Source: Curvularia sp. ZM96
Lineage: Eukaryota; Ascomycota; Dothideomycetes; Pleosporales; Pleosporaceae
Reading direction: 5' to 3'
Assembly: GCA_022457065.1 (NCBI GenBank)
Contig: JAJGBQ010000009.1
Location: 434,001 to 498,000, forward strand
Length of the DNA stretch: 64,000 nt
Position numbers and translations under genes: made by a program. Position 1 is the first letter of the stretch; every line of letters starts with the position of its first letter. Positions 35,190 to 45,553 of this stretch are shown one piece after another. The notes below the pieces were generated by a model. The model saw nothing but the letters and a program-made list of their open reading frames with translations, was not told the DNA's origin and did not search any database.

Positions 35190-35905
35190 ATTAGCCTTCG
35201 AAGCGAACATTCCAAAGATCCGGAGCATTCACAGCGAAAAGCATCAAAGCTGGTTTTGCCGGAAGTGGTTTGTTCCCGTTCAATCCAGATAGAGTGCTAA
35301 GAATTGTGCCAAAATCCTCAGCTGAACCAACTCCCGTGGTAACCAACGAAGCACCTAGTCGAGAACATGCAGTGCTGCAAACACCTACAACACCAGTATC
35401 AGCGGACGGTCTTATGTTGCTGCAAGATCTCATTCTCAAAAAGGACGCTCATGCTCTTGAAGAAACGAGCCAGCAGAACTTGCCGCGACACCTACTAAAA
35501 CTCGCCAAAGCTACCCAGTTTTCATTCACTAAGAGTGCTCTATAGCAAAACCATATCCAACTCTTGTTGGTGGTCAACAACGAAACCAAGCCCCGGCGGT
35601 CAACTAGAGCCGATATGCCAGAGAAGAGGTCCGGGTAGGTGCGAGCTATGAGCACTTCCAAGATAGACGGTTGAAGCGAGCGGAGGAGGCTACAGTCAAA
35701 GAAGCTAAGGCTAAAGCTCCACAGAAGCGCCGTCAAAAGAGCAAGAACGCTGCACAGGATACAGCCGAAGCTACGGCCTCCACGAATACATTGAGGCGTG
35801 ACTGAAAGCAAAAGAGTACTGCGCTGGAGGCACAGGCTGGCTTAGCGGTGTCAAAAGGCAAGATCGCAAGAGTGAGCGATGTTTAGGCAGCGGAAGCTAC
35901 AGAAG
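35190..35905 (+). pseudogene. Pogo-type transposase C-terminal relic
   Basis: The plus-strand translation across several frames matches the tail of fungal pogo/DDE transposases: IKAGFAGSGLFPFNPDRVLR, then QNLPRHLLKLAKA, then NNETKPRRSTRA, then a Lys/Arg/Ala-rich end (KAPQKRRQKSKN). Stop codons and frame changes interrupt it. The catalytic part is missing. The same kind of tail, better preserved, is found at 60196-60629. Confidence 0.75.
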
Positions 35906-36359
35906 GGCTAGAGATAGCACCGGCTGCAAAAGATGGATTGATTATGACAGTGCTGATGATGTCTGGTTGTGCTGTTTGGGGATATGCTCACTTACTACAG
36001 CACGAATGTGCCGGTGTCATCACCCCGTCTCTTCGGGTTAGACCGCTATTCGGTGTTGGGACAGTCATAAAGTTGCATAGCCATAGGTCATCACGTTATT
36101 TGCGCAAAGAAGCCATTTCAGTTGGGTATGTATTTACTAACCAAGGTGGCTATACATGAAAAGGCATTCATAACTGAATACAACCGATAGCTATCTGGAC
36201 CTTGGTAGGGCAAGTAGAACGATTGCGCTGGACAACGTCGGATTCGCGCTGCGCGCTGCAGGCTGGTAACTACGTAGCCCATCGTTCCGTACCTACACTT
36301 ACACTTTTGCCTCGATAGCTTCGCACTCCAGCATCTGAGTGCCAGAGTTTTTACTAGTC
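35906..36359. other. Intergenic region
   Basis: Nothing supported is seen. It includes the upstream region of the F-box/repeat gene. Confidence 0.35.
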
Positions 36360-37082
36360 ATGAACCAACTCCCACCTGAGCTTATTGTATATATCTGCCG
36401 ATGCCTGCACTTTCGAAAGGACTACGCCAATCTTCGCCTCACCAGCAAGGACATGAGACGCAAGTGCGGCATGGGAAGAAACGAACGCCGTACCCTTTTT
36501 TCCCAATTTCTGGCGGAAGAGGCCTGGGAGTTCGACCACGCAAGCCAATGGATGTATGATCATGCGATAGAAAAGCCAACATCTACAGTTCTTCTCTTCG
36601 AAACCGTGCTTCCTCAGAGGCCTAGAGACGCATCCGCTCTTGGTGCAAAACTTGCTTTTGCACTGGCAGAAAATAATCTACAAAAAGATGCAATAGAGAT
36701 ACTGGAGACCATCTGGCGATATTGGACCAAGGGTGGCTATATTCACCGCGACGTCATTGGACCAGCGCTACAGCTTGCAGCGCTGTACGAGCAGAGCAGT
36801 CGGCCAGAGGACGCAGTAGAGATATTAGAGGCCATCTGGCGAGATTGGACTCAGCTTAGCAAGATTCGCTCCGACGTAGTCACACTAGCGCTACAAGTTG
36901 CTGCGCTGTACGAGCAGAGCGGTCGGCCAGAGGACGCAATCGAGATATTAGAGGCTATCTGGCAAGACCAGATCCATCTTAGCAAGATTCGCTCCGACGT
37001 AGTCACACTAGCGCTACAAGTTGCAGCACTATACGAGCGGAGCGGGCGGCTCGTGGATGCAGTGGAAATGTTGTGGGTATAA
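36360..37082 (+). CDS. F-box protein with tandem TPR-like repeats (probably truncated)
   Basis: ATG at 36360 gives 240 residues. The N-terminus is F-box-like (MNQLPPELIVYICRCLHF, then LRLTSKDMRRKC). From about residue 105 follow helix-turn-helix units of exactly 41 residues of TPR type (DAVEILEAIWRDWTQL ... ALQVAALYEQSGRPE). Three full units and the start of a fourth are present; the frame then ends abruptly with DAVEMLWV, in mid-repeat. Units 2 and 3 are nearly identical at DNA level. Such internally homogenised repeats are known from fungal receptor and scaffold proteins. The sudden stop suggests loss of further repeats. Partner proteins are unknown. Confidence 0.72.
   Translation: MNQLPPELIVYICRCLHFRKDYANLRLTSKDMRRKCGMGRNERRTLFSQFLAEEAWEFDHASQWMYDHAIEKPTSTVLLFETVLPQRPRDASALGAKLAFALAENNLQKDAIEILETIWRYWTKGGYIHRDVIGPALQLAALYEQSSRPEDAVEILEAIWRDWTQLSKIRSDVVTLALQVAALYEQSGRPEDAIEILEAIWQDQIHLSKIRSDVVTLALQVAALYERSGRLVDAVEMLWV
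36687..37082 (+). repeat. Tandem 123 bp coding repeats
   Basis: The unit beginning GATGCAATAGAGATA or GACGCAGTAGAGATATTAG starts at 36687, 36810, 36933 and 37056, each exactly 123 bp apart. Units 2 and 3 share long identical runs (for example CTTAGCAAGATTCGCTCCGA). The array expands or contracts by whole 41-residue steps without breaking the frame. Confidence 0.9.
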
Positions 37083-37539
37083 GCCTACCAAGCCACTACT
37101 AGTTAGTTAGCTTCTCAGCTTGAAATAGATTACACACTACTCGTATTTCAAGAGCGGGATCCATCTCGCACCCGCCGCATTAGGAAGCTGCTTCGATCTC
37201 AGGTACCGACCAGGGTGGCAATCAGGCATGAACGAGCGCGCGACAATCGCCACAAGGCTGGTGCTGACTTCCCATACCTATAGTAACACTTGTGACCCTG
37301 GACGGGTTATCTTGTTACCTTAATGGAGTCTGAGGGGTCAAGTGCCTTGCTGTGTAGCATAGGCTTGGATTTTGGCACAACTGGAGGCTCTACTGTGTAC
37401 GGCGTGCATACGCTGACGGCGGTGTAATTTTTATATCTTGAGGTACAAAAGCAGGCTAAAGTAGGCTAAGAAACTATTGATAGGAGATTGTAGATTGTTG
37501 GCACGATCTCGAAAGAACTACCATCGCTTTGTTTTAAAG

Positions 37540-37593
37540 TACCTCCTGTCCGGCTCGCGACGGGGTGCGTCCCGGGTCGCAGGGATTGACATT
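37540..37593 (-). repeat. Orphan end of an ACGTCCATCCC-type element
   Basis: The sequence GTGCGTCCCGGGTCGCAGGG followed by ATTGACATTA has the same layout as the right ends of the elements at 45.55 and 50.66 kb (CGTCCCGGCACGTAGGG, then ATGGACGTTA). A close relative with its preceding 20 bp (CTACCATCGCTT) lies at 61383-61463. No matching left end was found. Confidence 0.6.
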
Positions 37594-37639
37594 AGATTGA
37601 CTTTTATTCACTACAACTTTATTGACTTGCACGTTCAAT

Positions 37640-37710
37640 TTTCCGAAGGTCCGAAGTGCAACACCGTCTCGTCTCGGGGTGTGTCCCGGGTCTCAGGGAT
37701 GGACATTAGT
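37640..37710 (-). repeat. Second orphan element end
   Basis: GTGTGTCCCGGGTCTCAGGG followed by ATGGACATTA has the same pattern as the neighbouring orphan end, in the same orientation and about 117 bp away. No partner end was seen. Confidence 0.55.
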
Positions 37711-38115
37711 TAATTAACTAGTAATTAAAGGGAACATGGAGTGTTGCTGTCTGCACTTACAAGGTCAGCCATAAGAGGTGACCTGACGCTGTTGCATGTT
37801 GCGTGCTATACACATCGCACGTCCCGCTTCACGCGTGGATATCTCTGCAAAATATACATGCTAATGATTGGATCTTTCGAGGTTCAAATATGGAGAGTAT
37901 TGCCTTCCTTGCTAACCCACCCAGCTACCTCAGAATACGCACGCTCAAAAGAATAATAATGGGGTTTGGAGATTTACTAGGGAAGGTGAGAGAGAATCGG
38001 GATGAAATAAGCAGCAGTATAGTTGATAACGCGTCTCTTGACCTTCGAGACGGATGTACTCACTCAAAAAGGGCTCTAAGAATACCAGGCACATTTAGAG
38101 AGCCATAACGCACCA

Positions 38116-39123
38116 CTACACTGGCCGTCCCAGCACGCTGGTATGTAGACTATTAGACAATCGCCTAGGATGCAAAGCTGCGACAGTCTGTTGCACAACA
38201 GGAGATTGGTCGCTGGTCTTTGTAGGCGGCCCAAATCCCGCTTGAGAAGACAATGCCAGCGGGTCGACAGTCAGCGCAGTGCGAGACTTGAAGCTAGGGA
38301 CTGCAGTGGCCATAGGATCCTGGGCCTTGAGAGTAGGCCCACATCGATCCAGTAGCAAATCAGCTACAATGTCCACATCGATACACGATGTATAATACTC
38401 ATCTTTGCCACGTAAGGGCCCAAGTCCCTGCTGAGGTGCTGTCGGCCATTGCCACACCCAATACAGGATGTAAGGCTGGCCTACAGTGACATCATCTGGT
38501 AGTTTGACGTCCGTCTCGCAGAGAAGTTCGTGGTCTGAGTTGGGCGTCTGCAAACGACGAGCGTTGCCCAAGGCTACACTGCCATCGCTAAGCTGGTAGC
38601 ATCTGTCATCGTCAAAATTCTGGGCGGTCAGTAGTCTACCAGATTGATCACCGCCCTTGCCATCACGTGTCCAATGCAGTACGTTTTGAAGAGTTTCACC
38701 GGGGCGTGGCTGCTTTGTGCCAAACACAAACACTGTACCTCCCTTCTCTGGTTTACCTACAAGACCTAGCCCGCCGCCAGGCTTGGTTACATGACCGTTC
38801 TCAGCGTAACGCATAGCAATTATACTTCCTGGCTTAGTCTGCAGACGAGGAAAGCTGCCTGATTGGTTGGGGACCTGTTGAGACGGGTGACAAAGCAGAT
38901 GTGTTTCGTTGATGAAGAGTGAGTCGTCCGTCGGTAGCAGCCATTTGTTAGCCTCTTGGTTAAAGTTGCCGTCGGCAGATTTATCTACAAACGCCCGTGG
39001 ATAGCCAAAACAAGGAACATACGAGCCATTGGGCGCGATGTTAGCGACTTGTTCAACCCACGAGTGAGCGTTAGCCCAGTTGGCTGTCAGTAGCAAGATC
39101 GTACCAAGTGCTTGATACTGCAT
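38116..39123 (-). CDS. Secreted protein with N-terminal His after signal peptide (LPMO-like)
   Basis: ATG at 39123 encodes 335 residues; the longer frame needs a GTG. A signal peptide (QALGTILLLTANWANA) is followed by HSWVEQVANIAPNGSYV, so the mature protein begins with His, as in copper lytic polysaccharide monooxygenases. Then come GYPRAFVDK and many Cys, and an Asn/Gly-rich middle. The build resembles a fungal secreted family (DUF7492-like) with HSWVE at the mature N-terminus. The C-terminal 60 residues are Ser/Thr/Pro-rich, without a clear anchor. Oxidative polysaccharide cleavage is a possibility only; a second histidine of a copper brace was not assigned. Confidence 0.65.
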   Translation of the reverse strand: MQYQALGTILLLTANWANAHSWVEQVANIAPNGSYVPCFGYPRAFVDKSADGNFNQEANKWLLPTDDSLFINETHLLCHPSQQVPNQSGSFPRLQTKPGSIIAMRYAENGHVTKPGGGLGLVGKPEKGGTVFVFGTKQPRPGETLQNVLHWTRDGKGGDQSGRLLTAQNFDDDRCYQLSDGSVALGNARRLQTPNSDHELLCETDVKLPDDVTVGQPYILYWVWQWPTAPQQGLGPLRGKDEYYTSCIDVDIVADLLLDRCGPTLKAQDPMATAVPSFKSRTALTVDPLALSSQAGFGPPTKTSDQSPVVQQTVAALHPRRLSNSLHTSVLGRPV

Positions 39124-40225
39124 GTTGGAGAGCAGTTGCGGGGAGCCAAAGGATGGCCAAGTAGAGAATCCCACTATGATATGTGTCTGGTCGTCCTGCT
39201 TATCAATGTGCCATTCTGCGATCCGTCAGCGTGATGACGAAGATGCGTCACGATGCATCGTTTGTGATGACCAGCTCTGGGTTTTCAACAGAGAGCTACA
39301 TGACGTGTACATTCGCTGCTCTGAGCAGGTGGACTGCTATTACGCCTACTGGGCCAGCGCACTAGACATGCTTCTGAGGAAGCGCTGAATAGGCATTGCC
39401 ACCCCGTTCCATGCATATCCCTTTGCGATCCTGGCCATATTCGTAACTACAGTCCTCTGTGGTTAGACTCACGGTTTGTATAGGCACTCTGCTATGCTAT
39501 GGTGGACCATAATGTCCATGTTCTCCTGTGGGCGGGTAATGAGGAAAGGAGCTTGTAGCCCCATTCTCAGATGTATGGACTTTCAGGTTCTACTTCTAAA
39601 ATAGATCAGCCTTGTTGAGTATAGGGTCTGAAGCGTTTGCGATAGATGTACAGCAGTAGTGCTCTAAGATACGTGACGTGCCATCCTTCTAAACGCACAT
39701 GGACCAGTCGTCATCTCATGCGGGACACGGACCCGCCTGTTAAACGCTTATTTAAAACTGGTTAAACTAGTCAAATATCTTACATTGATTGATTTGAGTG
39801 TTTGAAAGAGATTCAGCCTATTGCATTACTAAAAGGAACTAGTATCATTTAAGCAAGTTTACTAGGTAATAACAGAGACTTACCGTGGGGTGAAGGCCGC
39901 CTGCTTATAGAAACCGGAAGCTGCAACTGCATGACAGTGTAAGGGTCGGGAAATCTAGGAGTAATCTTTAAGAAACCCAGCATACTCCCATAGTAACATC
40001 TCATCACACATTAAGATCGCTTATGGTATATATCTAGTGCAGTTTAATTCTCATCATACTTGTTTTTAATGCATATATCAGCTATATAAGAAAGCTTATT
40101 ATGTGAACATAAGCACTAACTAAGAACTAATACTGCATATAAATCACAACCTGCTGGCGCACTCCATACTACCAAAACGAGTAACTTAGACGGAACCTGT
40201 GACTTGTTGTATTCCAGCAGTGAAG
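39124..40225. other. Gene-free stretch
   Basis: No supported gene. The right half is AT-rich, with TATATAAG-like stretches upstream of the next gene. Confidence 0.35.
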
Positions 40226-41323
40226 ATGACGAAAAGGCATTATCAGAATAAGCTTATACCAGGCTTCTCAGTTCGTATACTAAGTGACGATGATATTAAC
40301 ATATCCGCCTACGGTAGCTCTAAGTACGCATTCGTCATTAACGAGGATACACTGGTTATATACGACCTAGATAAAGGATTGTACACACATATCGCTCTAC
40401 CAGAAAAGCCGTTCTGGAGCTGCCTCACTATCACATCGGTAGTTGCCGACAAAGATAATTTCTTTCTCAGCATGTCTGATGGTAGTGTACTTTCATGTTT
40501 CGAAACGCGTAGCGGCTACGACTATCGTCGATATACTGATCCAATCCCTGGGGCTTACGCTGATGACAAAGCCGAAAATTGGAAGCCAGAAAAGCTCCTT
40601 GGAGTGAATCAGAACTGGCTTGTTTACCAAAGCACTTGTAATAGGCTTGTATTTCTGTCTAGAGAATCACACAAAAACCCCAAGCCAACCTTCTCGGATA
40701 GATTCATCAAAGACATCATAGCTCATGCCTTCTGCAGCGATACCGGTGTATTAAGGGTGGTAATTCGTAAAGATAAAACAGAATACTGGCTCTATAAAAT
40801 TGATCCAAACAAGGAAGATAAGAAGCAGAGAAAGCAAATATTCAAGTTGCAAGTAACCAATGATTCAAACACTCTGCTTGCAGTTTCTGGTGAAGGAGAC
40901 ATGGCCTTTAAAGTACTCGGCCAATTGCGCATCTACCGGCCAGAGACAGGTGATAATTCGCCAAAGTTTACGCGTCTTAACCCTCTTACTCAGGGCTTTC
41001 CGGGTCTTCTAGGCTCAAGGTATGGTGATGCCTGCTTCGCCACCTACCATGGCAGTGAGTACTTTATTCTCTGTATAAAGGGCGCAATAGGCATCGCAAA
41101 GAAGAACCCTAAGGAATGGACGAAAGTCTACTATTGTTCAAATAGGGCGCTGCAACAATCCGCCAAGTTTAAAATTAGCGAAGCCGGATACCCTTATCCA
41201 GAAAATCCCAAGATGGACGATCAAGGAAGACTGGTCTTAAGGCTCGCAAACGATCCCAACAGCGATGACCAAAAACAAAAGATTTTGGTCAGTTCACCAT
41301 TCATGACTGATATTGACCGTTGA
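40226..41323 (+). CDS. Hypothetical protein, possibly beta-propeller-like
   Basis: ATG at 40226 encodes 365 residues in one exon; the frame extends nine codons upstream only with a GTG. I do not recognise the family. The sequence alternates short hydrophobic strands with polar turns (YAFVINEDTLVIYDLDKGLY, FFLSMSDGSVLSCFE, NWLVYQSTCNRLVFL, DACFATYHGSEYFILCI), which suggests blades of a beta-propeller. There is no signal peptide or membrane segment. It is Lys-rich, and its codons are more AT-rich than those of the lipoxygenase or patatin genes. It borders the transposon complex, so transfer or relaxed selection is possible. Confidence 0.6.
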   Translation: MTKRHYQNKLIPGFSVRILSDDDINISAYGSSKYAFVINEDTLVIYDLDKGLYTHIALPEKPFWSCLTITSVVADKDNFFLSMSDGSVLSCFETRSGYDYRRYTDPIPGAYADDKAENWKPEKLLGVNQNWLVYQSTCNRLVFLSRESHKNPKPTFSDRFIKDIIAHAFCSDTGVLRVVIRKDKTEYWLYKIDPNKEDKKQRKQIFKLQVTNDSNTLLAVSGEGDMAFKVLGQLRIYRPETGDNSPKFTRLNPLTQGFPGLLGSRYGDACFATYHGSEYFILCIKGAIGIAKKNPKEWTKVYYCSNRALQQSAKFKISEAGYPYPENPKMDDQGRLVLRLANDPNSDDQKQKILVSSPFMTDIDR

Positions 41324-41820
41324 GGAAGTCAGAACGCGAAGCTTCTGATTTAACTAGTAGGTGATAATGGCCCATACAATTATAGCAATAGAATGGAAAG
41401 TAGTTACTCACAGGTCTAGGCCCCTAGCCCAAAAGATTCAAGTATAGTCATATCCCCTAATTAGTATTTTAGAGAATTGCCAATACAGCATCACGACTGC
41501 GTTTTGTCTTGAAGAGTGCAGGAAAGTGTCTGAAATTACTCCCATTCCTCGATTCTATCTCTGCTCCTCTTTAATCACATGATTCTGTTTGCGAAAACTA
41601 TGATCTAGTGTAGGAAGATATCTCCAAAGTATAGTTAGGAAACTCATTGCATATAATATTGAATATCGAGTTGGTGGTTAGGGGCTTTCCATTGCTTGAT
41701 CGACTAATTAATTAATCAATAGCTCTATGACTGAAGATGTGTAACCATACGTAGCTGAGTCAAGATAGCTGATACAGTTGTTGGAAATCTAATTGGCTCC
41801 TACATTTTCAAAAGTTTAGG
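41324..41820. other. AT-rich flank of the transposon complex
   Basis: No gene. This is the left flank of the first TA element. Confidence 0.4.
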
Positions 41821-43291
41821 TAACGTCCATCCCTGCGTAGCGGGACACCCTGTGTGACGGGACGCTTTTGCCTCCGGACCTTCAGCCTCAGCACAGCGCC
41901 ACTGCACAAGGTCAAGCCTAGCGCGCATCGATTCCGCAGCTGCTGCTCTACCACAACGTCTGCCTCCGAAGAAGAAGAGCATAGTGTTGGACGTGGTGCA
42001 GCCTAATCCATCACCACCACCAATCAACCTCCTCTAGTAACTCCCCTGTTAACTTGCAACGACCAATCTTTTTTCACCATTCGGAAGCCCAGCAAGAGAG
42101 CCCGGATCTTAAAAATTAAGGTCGCAGGCTCCAAGGGCTGCTTTATGATAAAGAATATGCTTTCCGGCAGTTTCTCCGCGCAAACAGCAAGATCGTCGAA
42201 ACGCATCCTCTAGGACGTGCGCTATTAGTAGCACTTAGCATGCAGCTAGCTTGCAGTAGCGTGCTCAAATGTCGCTGTGCTATCGTAACGAATTTAACGC
42301 TATACTCGTAGCAGTTGGCGACTAAGAATAGCTGTGGCGCATGCCCGCAATAGATGCTGCTGCAACGTAATCTTAGCCGCCACCGCTATTTGCGCTACCT
42401 AAACTGAAACCACCCACAGAAACCTACACGTGTTTAGGACCGTTAACAAGCTACACTCATCAATCCAGGCATGCCTGATATCTGGCCGCAAGTCCAAACT
42501 TAGCTACTCCTGGCAATAGGGGCCCATTTCGGGTCTCGCAGCGGACCGCGTTTTAGTCCCCCGCAGTGGGGCAGGTTCCAGATTACAATATAACTTCTCT
42601 AGATCTAATCAGATAATAGCATGTGCTTCAAACCTCTTAGCGACCGCTTCTTCGTCTGCCTTCCCCTTCAGAAACGCCAACGCCCATGTCAATATCATCC
42701 ACACCGAAAAATTGAGCGCCTTCGGCGCAACCTTATGGCAGGTGCGGGTCGGCTATCCTCCCTGCTAGCGGTGGCAACTTGAAGTACCATCTCACATAGA
42801 CTGCACTTTACAATGATTTCTAAGCGAACTATAATATTTAGCTATGCTATTTTATACTACGTCTATCCTGCCGCTTTACAGACTATTAGTTTACTACACC
42901 TATCTCGTACTACATATAAGAGGTCATGTGCGGAGGAAAAGGATGAGAACTGGATTGATTGCTAATGAAGGTATCTGGCTAGATATATGGGTCGAGCAGA
43001 GTAGGTAGCCATCGCGCTAGCTAAGGCAGTAGTAGGCACCAGCGTGGTTATAACGCGATATCACATGAGAGGTCAACATATAATTAAGAAATGAATGCAG
43101 CGTACTAGAAGAATAAAATTTGTAGGGAGCAATAAGGAATTAATTGATAATTATATCAATACTTTGATAATAAGCTTCCTATCCTAACCCCACAAATTTT
43201 TTCTAAATATGCTCTTTCCTTAATTCCGACCATTCGATGGGGAGATTATCCGAACGACTCTCGCCTGCTGCCGAAGCGATTACCTGGGTGG

Positions 43292-43570
43292 CTAGGCGGC
43301 AACACAGCAGCAAGACTAATTATATATGTATTAGCAATATGGTCTTAATAGTTTCTCTTAAGCAAGAAAGAGGGTACTTACGCCATTGCCCTGGCCTGCC
43401 TTCGCGTTGCTGCAGCACTTCAAAGCGGAGCACCCATTAGGGCCGCCGGTGGAACAGACTCCATTCGCGGAGCACTGGCGCTGAACAATCGCATTCGCTT
43501 CCTCAGTTCCGCTGGGAAGAGCTACAGTAAGGGTGGCGAAAAGAGCGACGACGGCGGCGGACAAACGCAT
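43292..43570 (-). CDS. Small secreted cysteine-rich protein, 8 Cys
   Basis: Exon 1 (43382-43570) and exon 2 (43292-43315) join over a 66 bp intron (GTAAGT, TTGCTAATAC branch, TTAG) to 70 residues. Residues 1-18 are a signal peptide (MRLSAAVVALFATLTVAL), followed by a short acidic stretch. The mature part has eight cysteines, including a CC pair at 52-53 and a CCC run near the C-terminus, enough for four disulfides. Size, signal and Cys content are typical of fungal effector-like or antimicrobial-like secreted proteins; activity is not known. The last exon encodes only seven residues but supplies three of the Cys. A TATA box lies about 105 bp upstream. It sits inside TA element A. Confidence 0.75.
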
Positions 43571-43673
43571 GGTTAAAAGTAGAAGTATGGTTGATGCTTG
43601 GAAGCTGGGTTGGTACTTGGAAGTTGTATTGGAAGGCTGATGTCTGTTGGTAGAGAAACCGCGAGAAGCAAGC

Positions 43674-43681
43674 CTTTTATA
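43674..43681 (-). promoter_or_regulatory. TATA box of the 8-Cys secreted protein gene
   Basis: On the minus strand TATAAAAG lies about 105 bp before the ATG at 43570, within ATAATATAAAAGGC. Confidence 0.55.
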
Positions 43682-43869
43682 TTATTTGACTACTTCCCCG
43701 TCTCTCGGTCGCTCTCATAGAATTTCGAATATTTTTCCGTAAGGGGAAAGCACAATCGGTCCGTGGTAACTATCCGACGGCTTCCGGCCGCGCAAGTCGC
43801 AGGTATCGGGCCGGCATTAGACCGCACTTTAGTGAACGTCACGCAAGGTGTAACTATAATCGAACTAAT

Positions 43870-43925
43870 TAACGTCCATCCCTACGTGCCAGGACGCACG
43901 GTGTAACGAGACGCTTTTTCTTCTA
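43870..43925 (+). repeat. Internal left-type element end
   Basis: TA followed by ACGTCCATCCCTACGTGCC and then ACGGTGTAACGAGACGC. It matches the inverted right end at 45551 more closely than the outer left end at 41823 does. The right end could therefore belong to a 1.7 kb inner element (43872-45551) lying inside, or merged with, element A. Confidence 0.65.
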
Positions 43926-45553
43926 GACCCTCGGTGTTACACGGGGTTGGGCTATACTTCTCTAGTCTCGGTCCGGGTTAGGGCGAGGTAGCTGGATGCG
44001 GTAAGCTGTCAGGAGCTGCGCTCCTTGACGCAGTCAGACACCCTTCCGGCCTACCCGGTCCCGGCAGACTATATATTATGTAGAGAGTCGCTGGAGGGAC
44101 TCGCCAGCGATTCGTCTCGTGAATACTACTGATATCTACCTGCCAGCCACGTTCTACTGCCTGTACCGTGCCTATCCTTGATCAGTGGCCTAACATAAGC
44201 CGTGCGATTGTTCTGGCGATTCCGTGGAAAAGAGTTATAGGAGTTAACCGAAATAGTAAACAATCAATTCTATAAACGATAGAATAACTAAGTACCAATC
44301 TATATCAGAGATGAACTTATAAGAGTTAATCACAACGTGTAATAATGAAATCCGTCCATCCTTTATAGTCATTGCAATCTTGCCTGGCGTCACAATATTC
44401 CTTGGGAGTCAGTGACACTCTCTACTTCCTGTGATGCCTGGGCCTCACATATCCCGTGTGGCATCAGTAATGCCCCTGTCTTGGCGTGACGCCCATCACG
44501 TGATCATCACACCGCGGAGATCATTACCTTCTGACGTGGACGCCCGATGGTCTCTCACCATGCGACCCGCGTCAAGGAGAGATCCTTCCTTATTACTTGT
44601 AAGAGCATCCTTATTGCTGTTGCAATGACTGTCCGTAGCACTTAGCAGTAACTATCCTAGCTAGTGCTAATAGAGTCTTTTAGAAAGATCATTAGCAACT
44701 AAGTCTATTACTATATTGCTAGTAAATCCGAATCCCTAATCCCAAGTGACGGAGCTGGCGATGCTACAAGGGACTGCATTTAGGGATCTATCGCCAGGAT
44801 ATATCGTGATTATGTTCAATGCTAACTCATCCAATATCCATCGCGGAGGGACAAACGTTGGCCGCGGAGTAACACTGACTAGAAAGAAAACTCTAATTAA
44901 CTATTGGCCGGAGAAGGGCCGATGTAAGAGTAGCGCTACTGTATTGTTATATAGCGACGGTATCGGCATCTTTAGGTAGCGCAAATAGCGGTGGCGGCTA
45001 AGATTACGTTGCAGCAGCATCTATTGCGGGCATGCGCCACAGCTATTCTTAGTCGCCAACTGCTACGAGTATAGCGTTAAATTCGTTACGATAGCACAGC
45101 GACATTTGAGCACGCTACTGCAAGCTAGCTGCATGCTAAGTGCTACTAATAGCGCACGTCCTAGAGGATGCGTTTCGACGATCTTGCTGCCTACGCGGAG
45201 AAACTGCCGGGATGTATACTTATTACTCTAAATCGACTTTTTAAGGCTGCAGTCTTAGTCTTTGCTATTCTAACTTCCTTTTTAGCCTACCGAGCTGTTC
45301 GCACAAGTGTATAATCGCGGAGGAGCAGGGGGGTATTAGAGGAGAGTTAGTCGACATCATTAATAGAACGAGCGATAGCATGGTCAACAACGCGCTTTTC
45401 AGCGTCGGAGGGTGATGCACTGGAAGAGTAAGAGCTGTAGAATGGATGCGCATTGCGTCTGTCTTAATGTAAGTGCGCTGGGGATATTCCGAGCTTCCGG
45501 AAGAAAAAGTGTCCCGTCACACCGTGCGTCCCGGCACGTAGGGACGGACGTTA

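Larger units (their letters stand above)
37083..38115. other. Gene-free stretch with orphan transposon ends
   Basis: No gene is supported. Two transposon-end-like sequences are listed separately. Confidence 0.4.
41823..45551. mobile_element. TA element A, non-autonomous, with long inverted arms
   Basis: Left end ACGTCCATCCCTGCG (from 41823) and right end CGTAGGGACGGACGT (to 45551) are inverted and flanked by TA on both sides, as expected for Tc1/mariner-type insertion. Inside the ends, 42166-42404 and 44971-45210 are near-identical inverted arms (for example TTGCAGTAGCGTGCTCAAAT). The 2.6 kb centre contains a small secreted-protein gene (43292-43570) and a further left-type end at 43870, so it may be a nested structure. 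No transposase is encoded; it probably relied on an enzyme supplied in trans. Confidence 0.72.
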
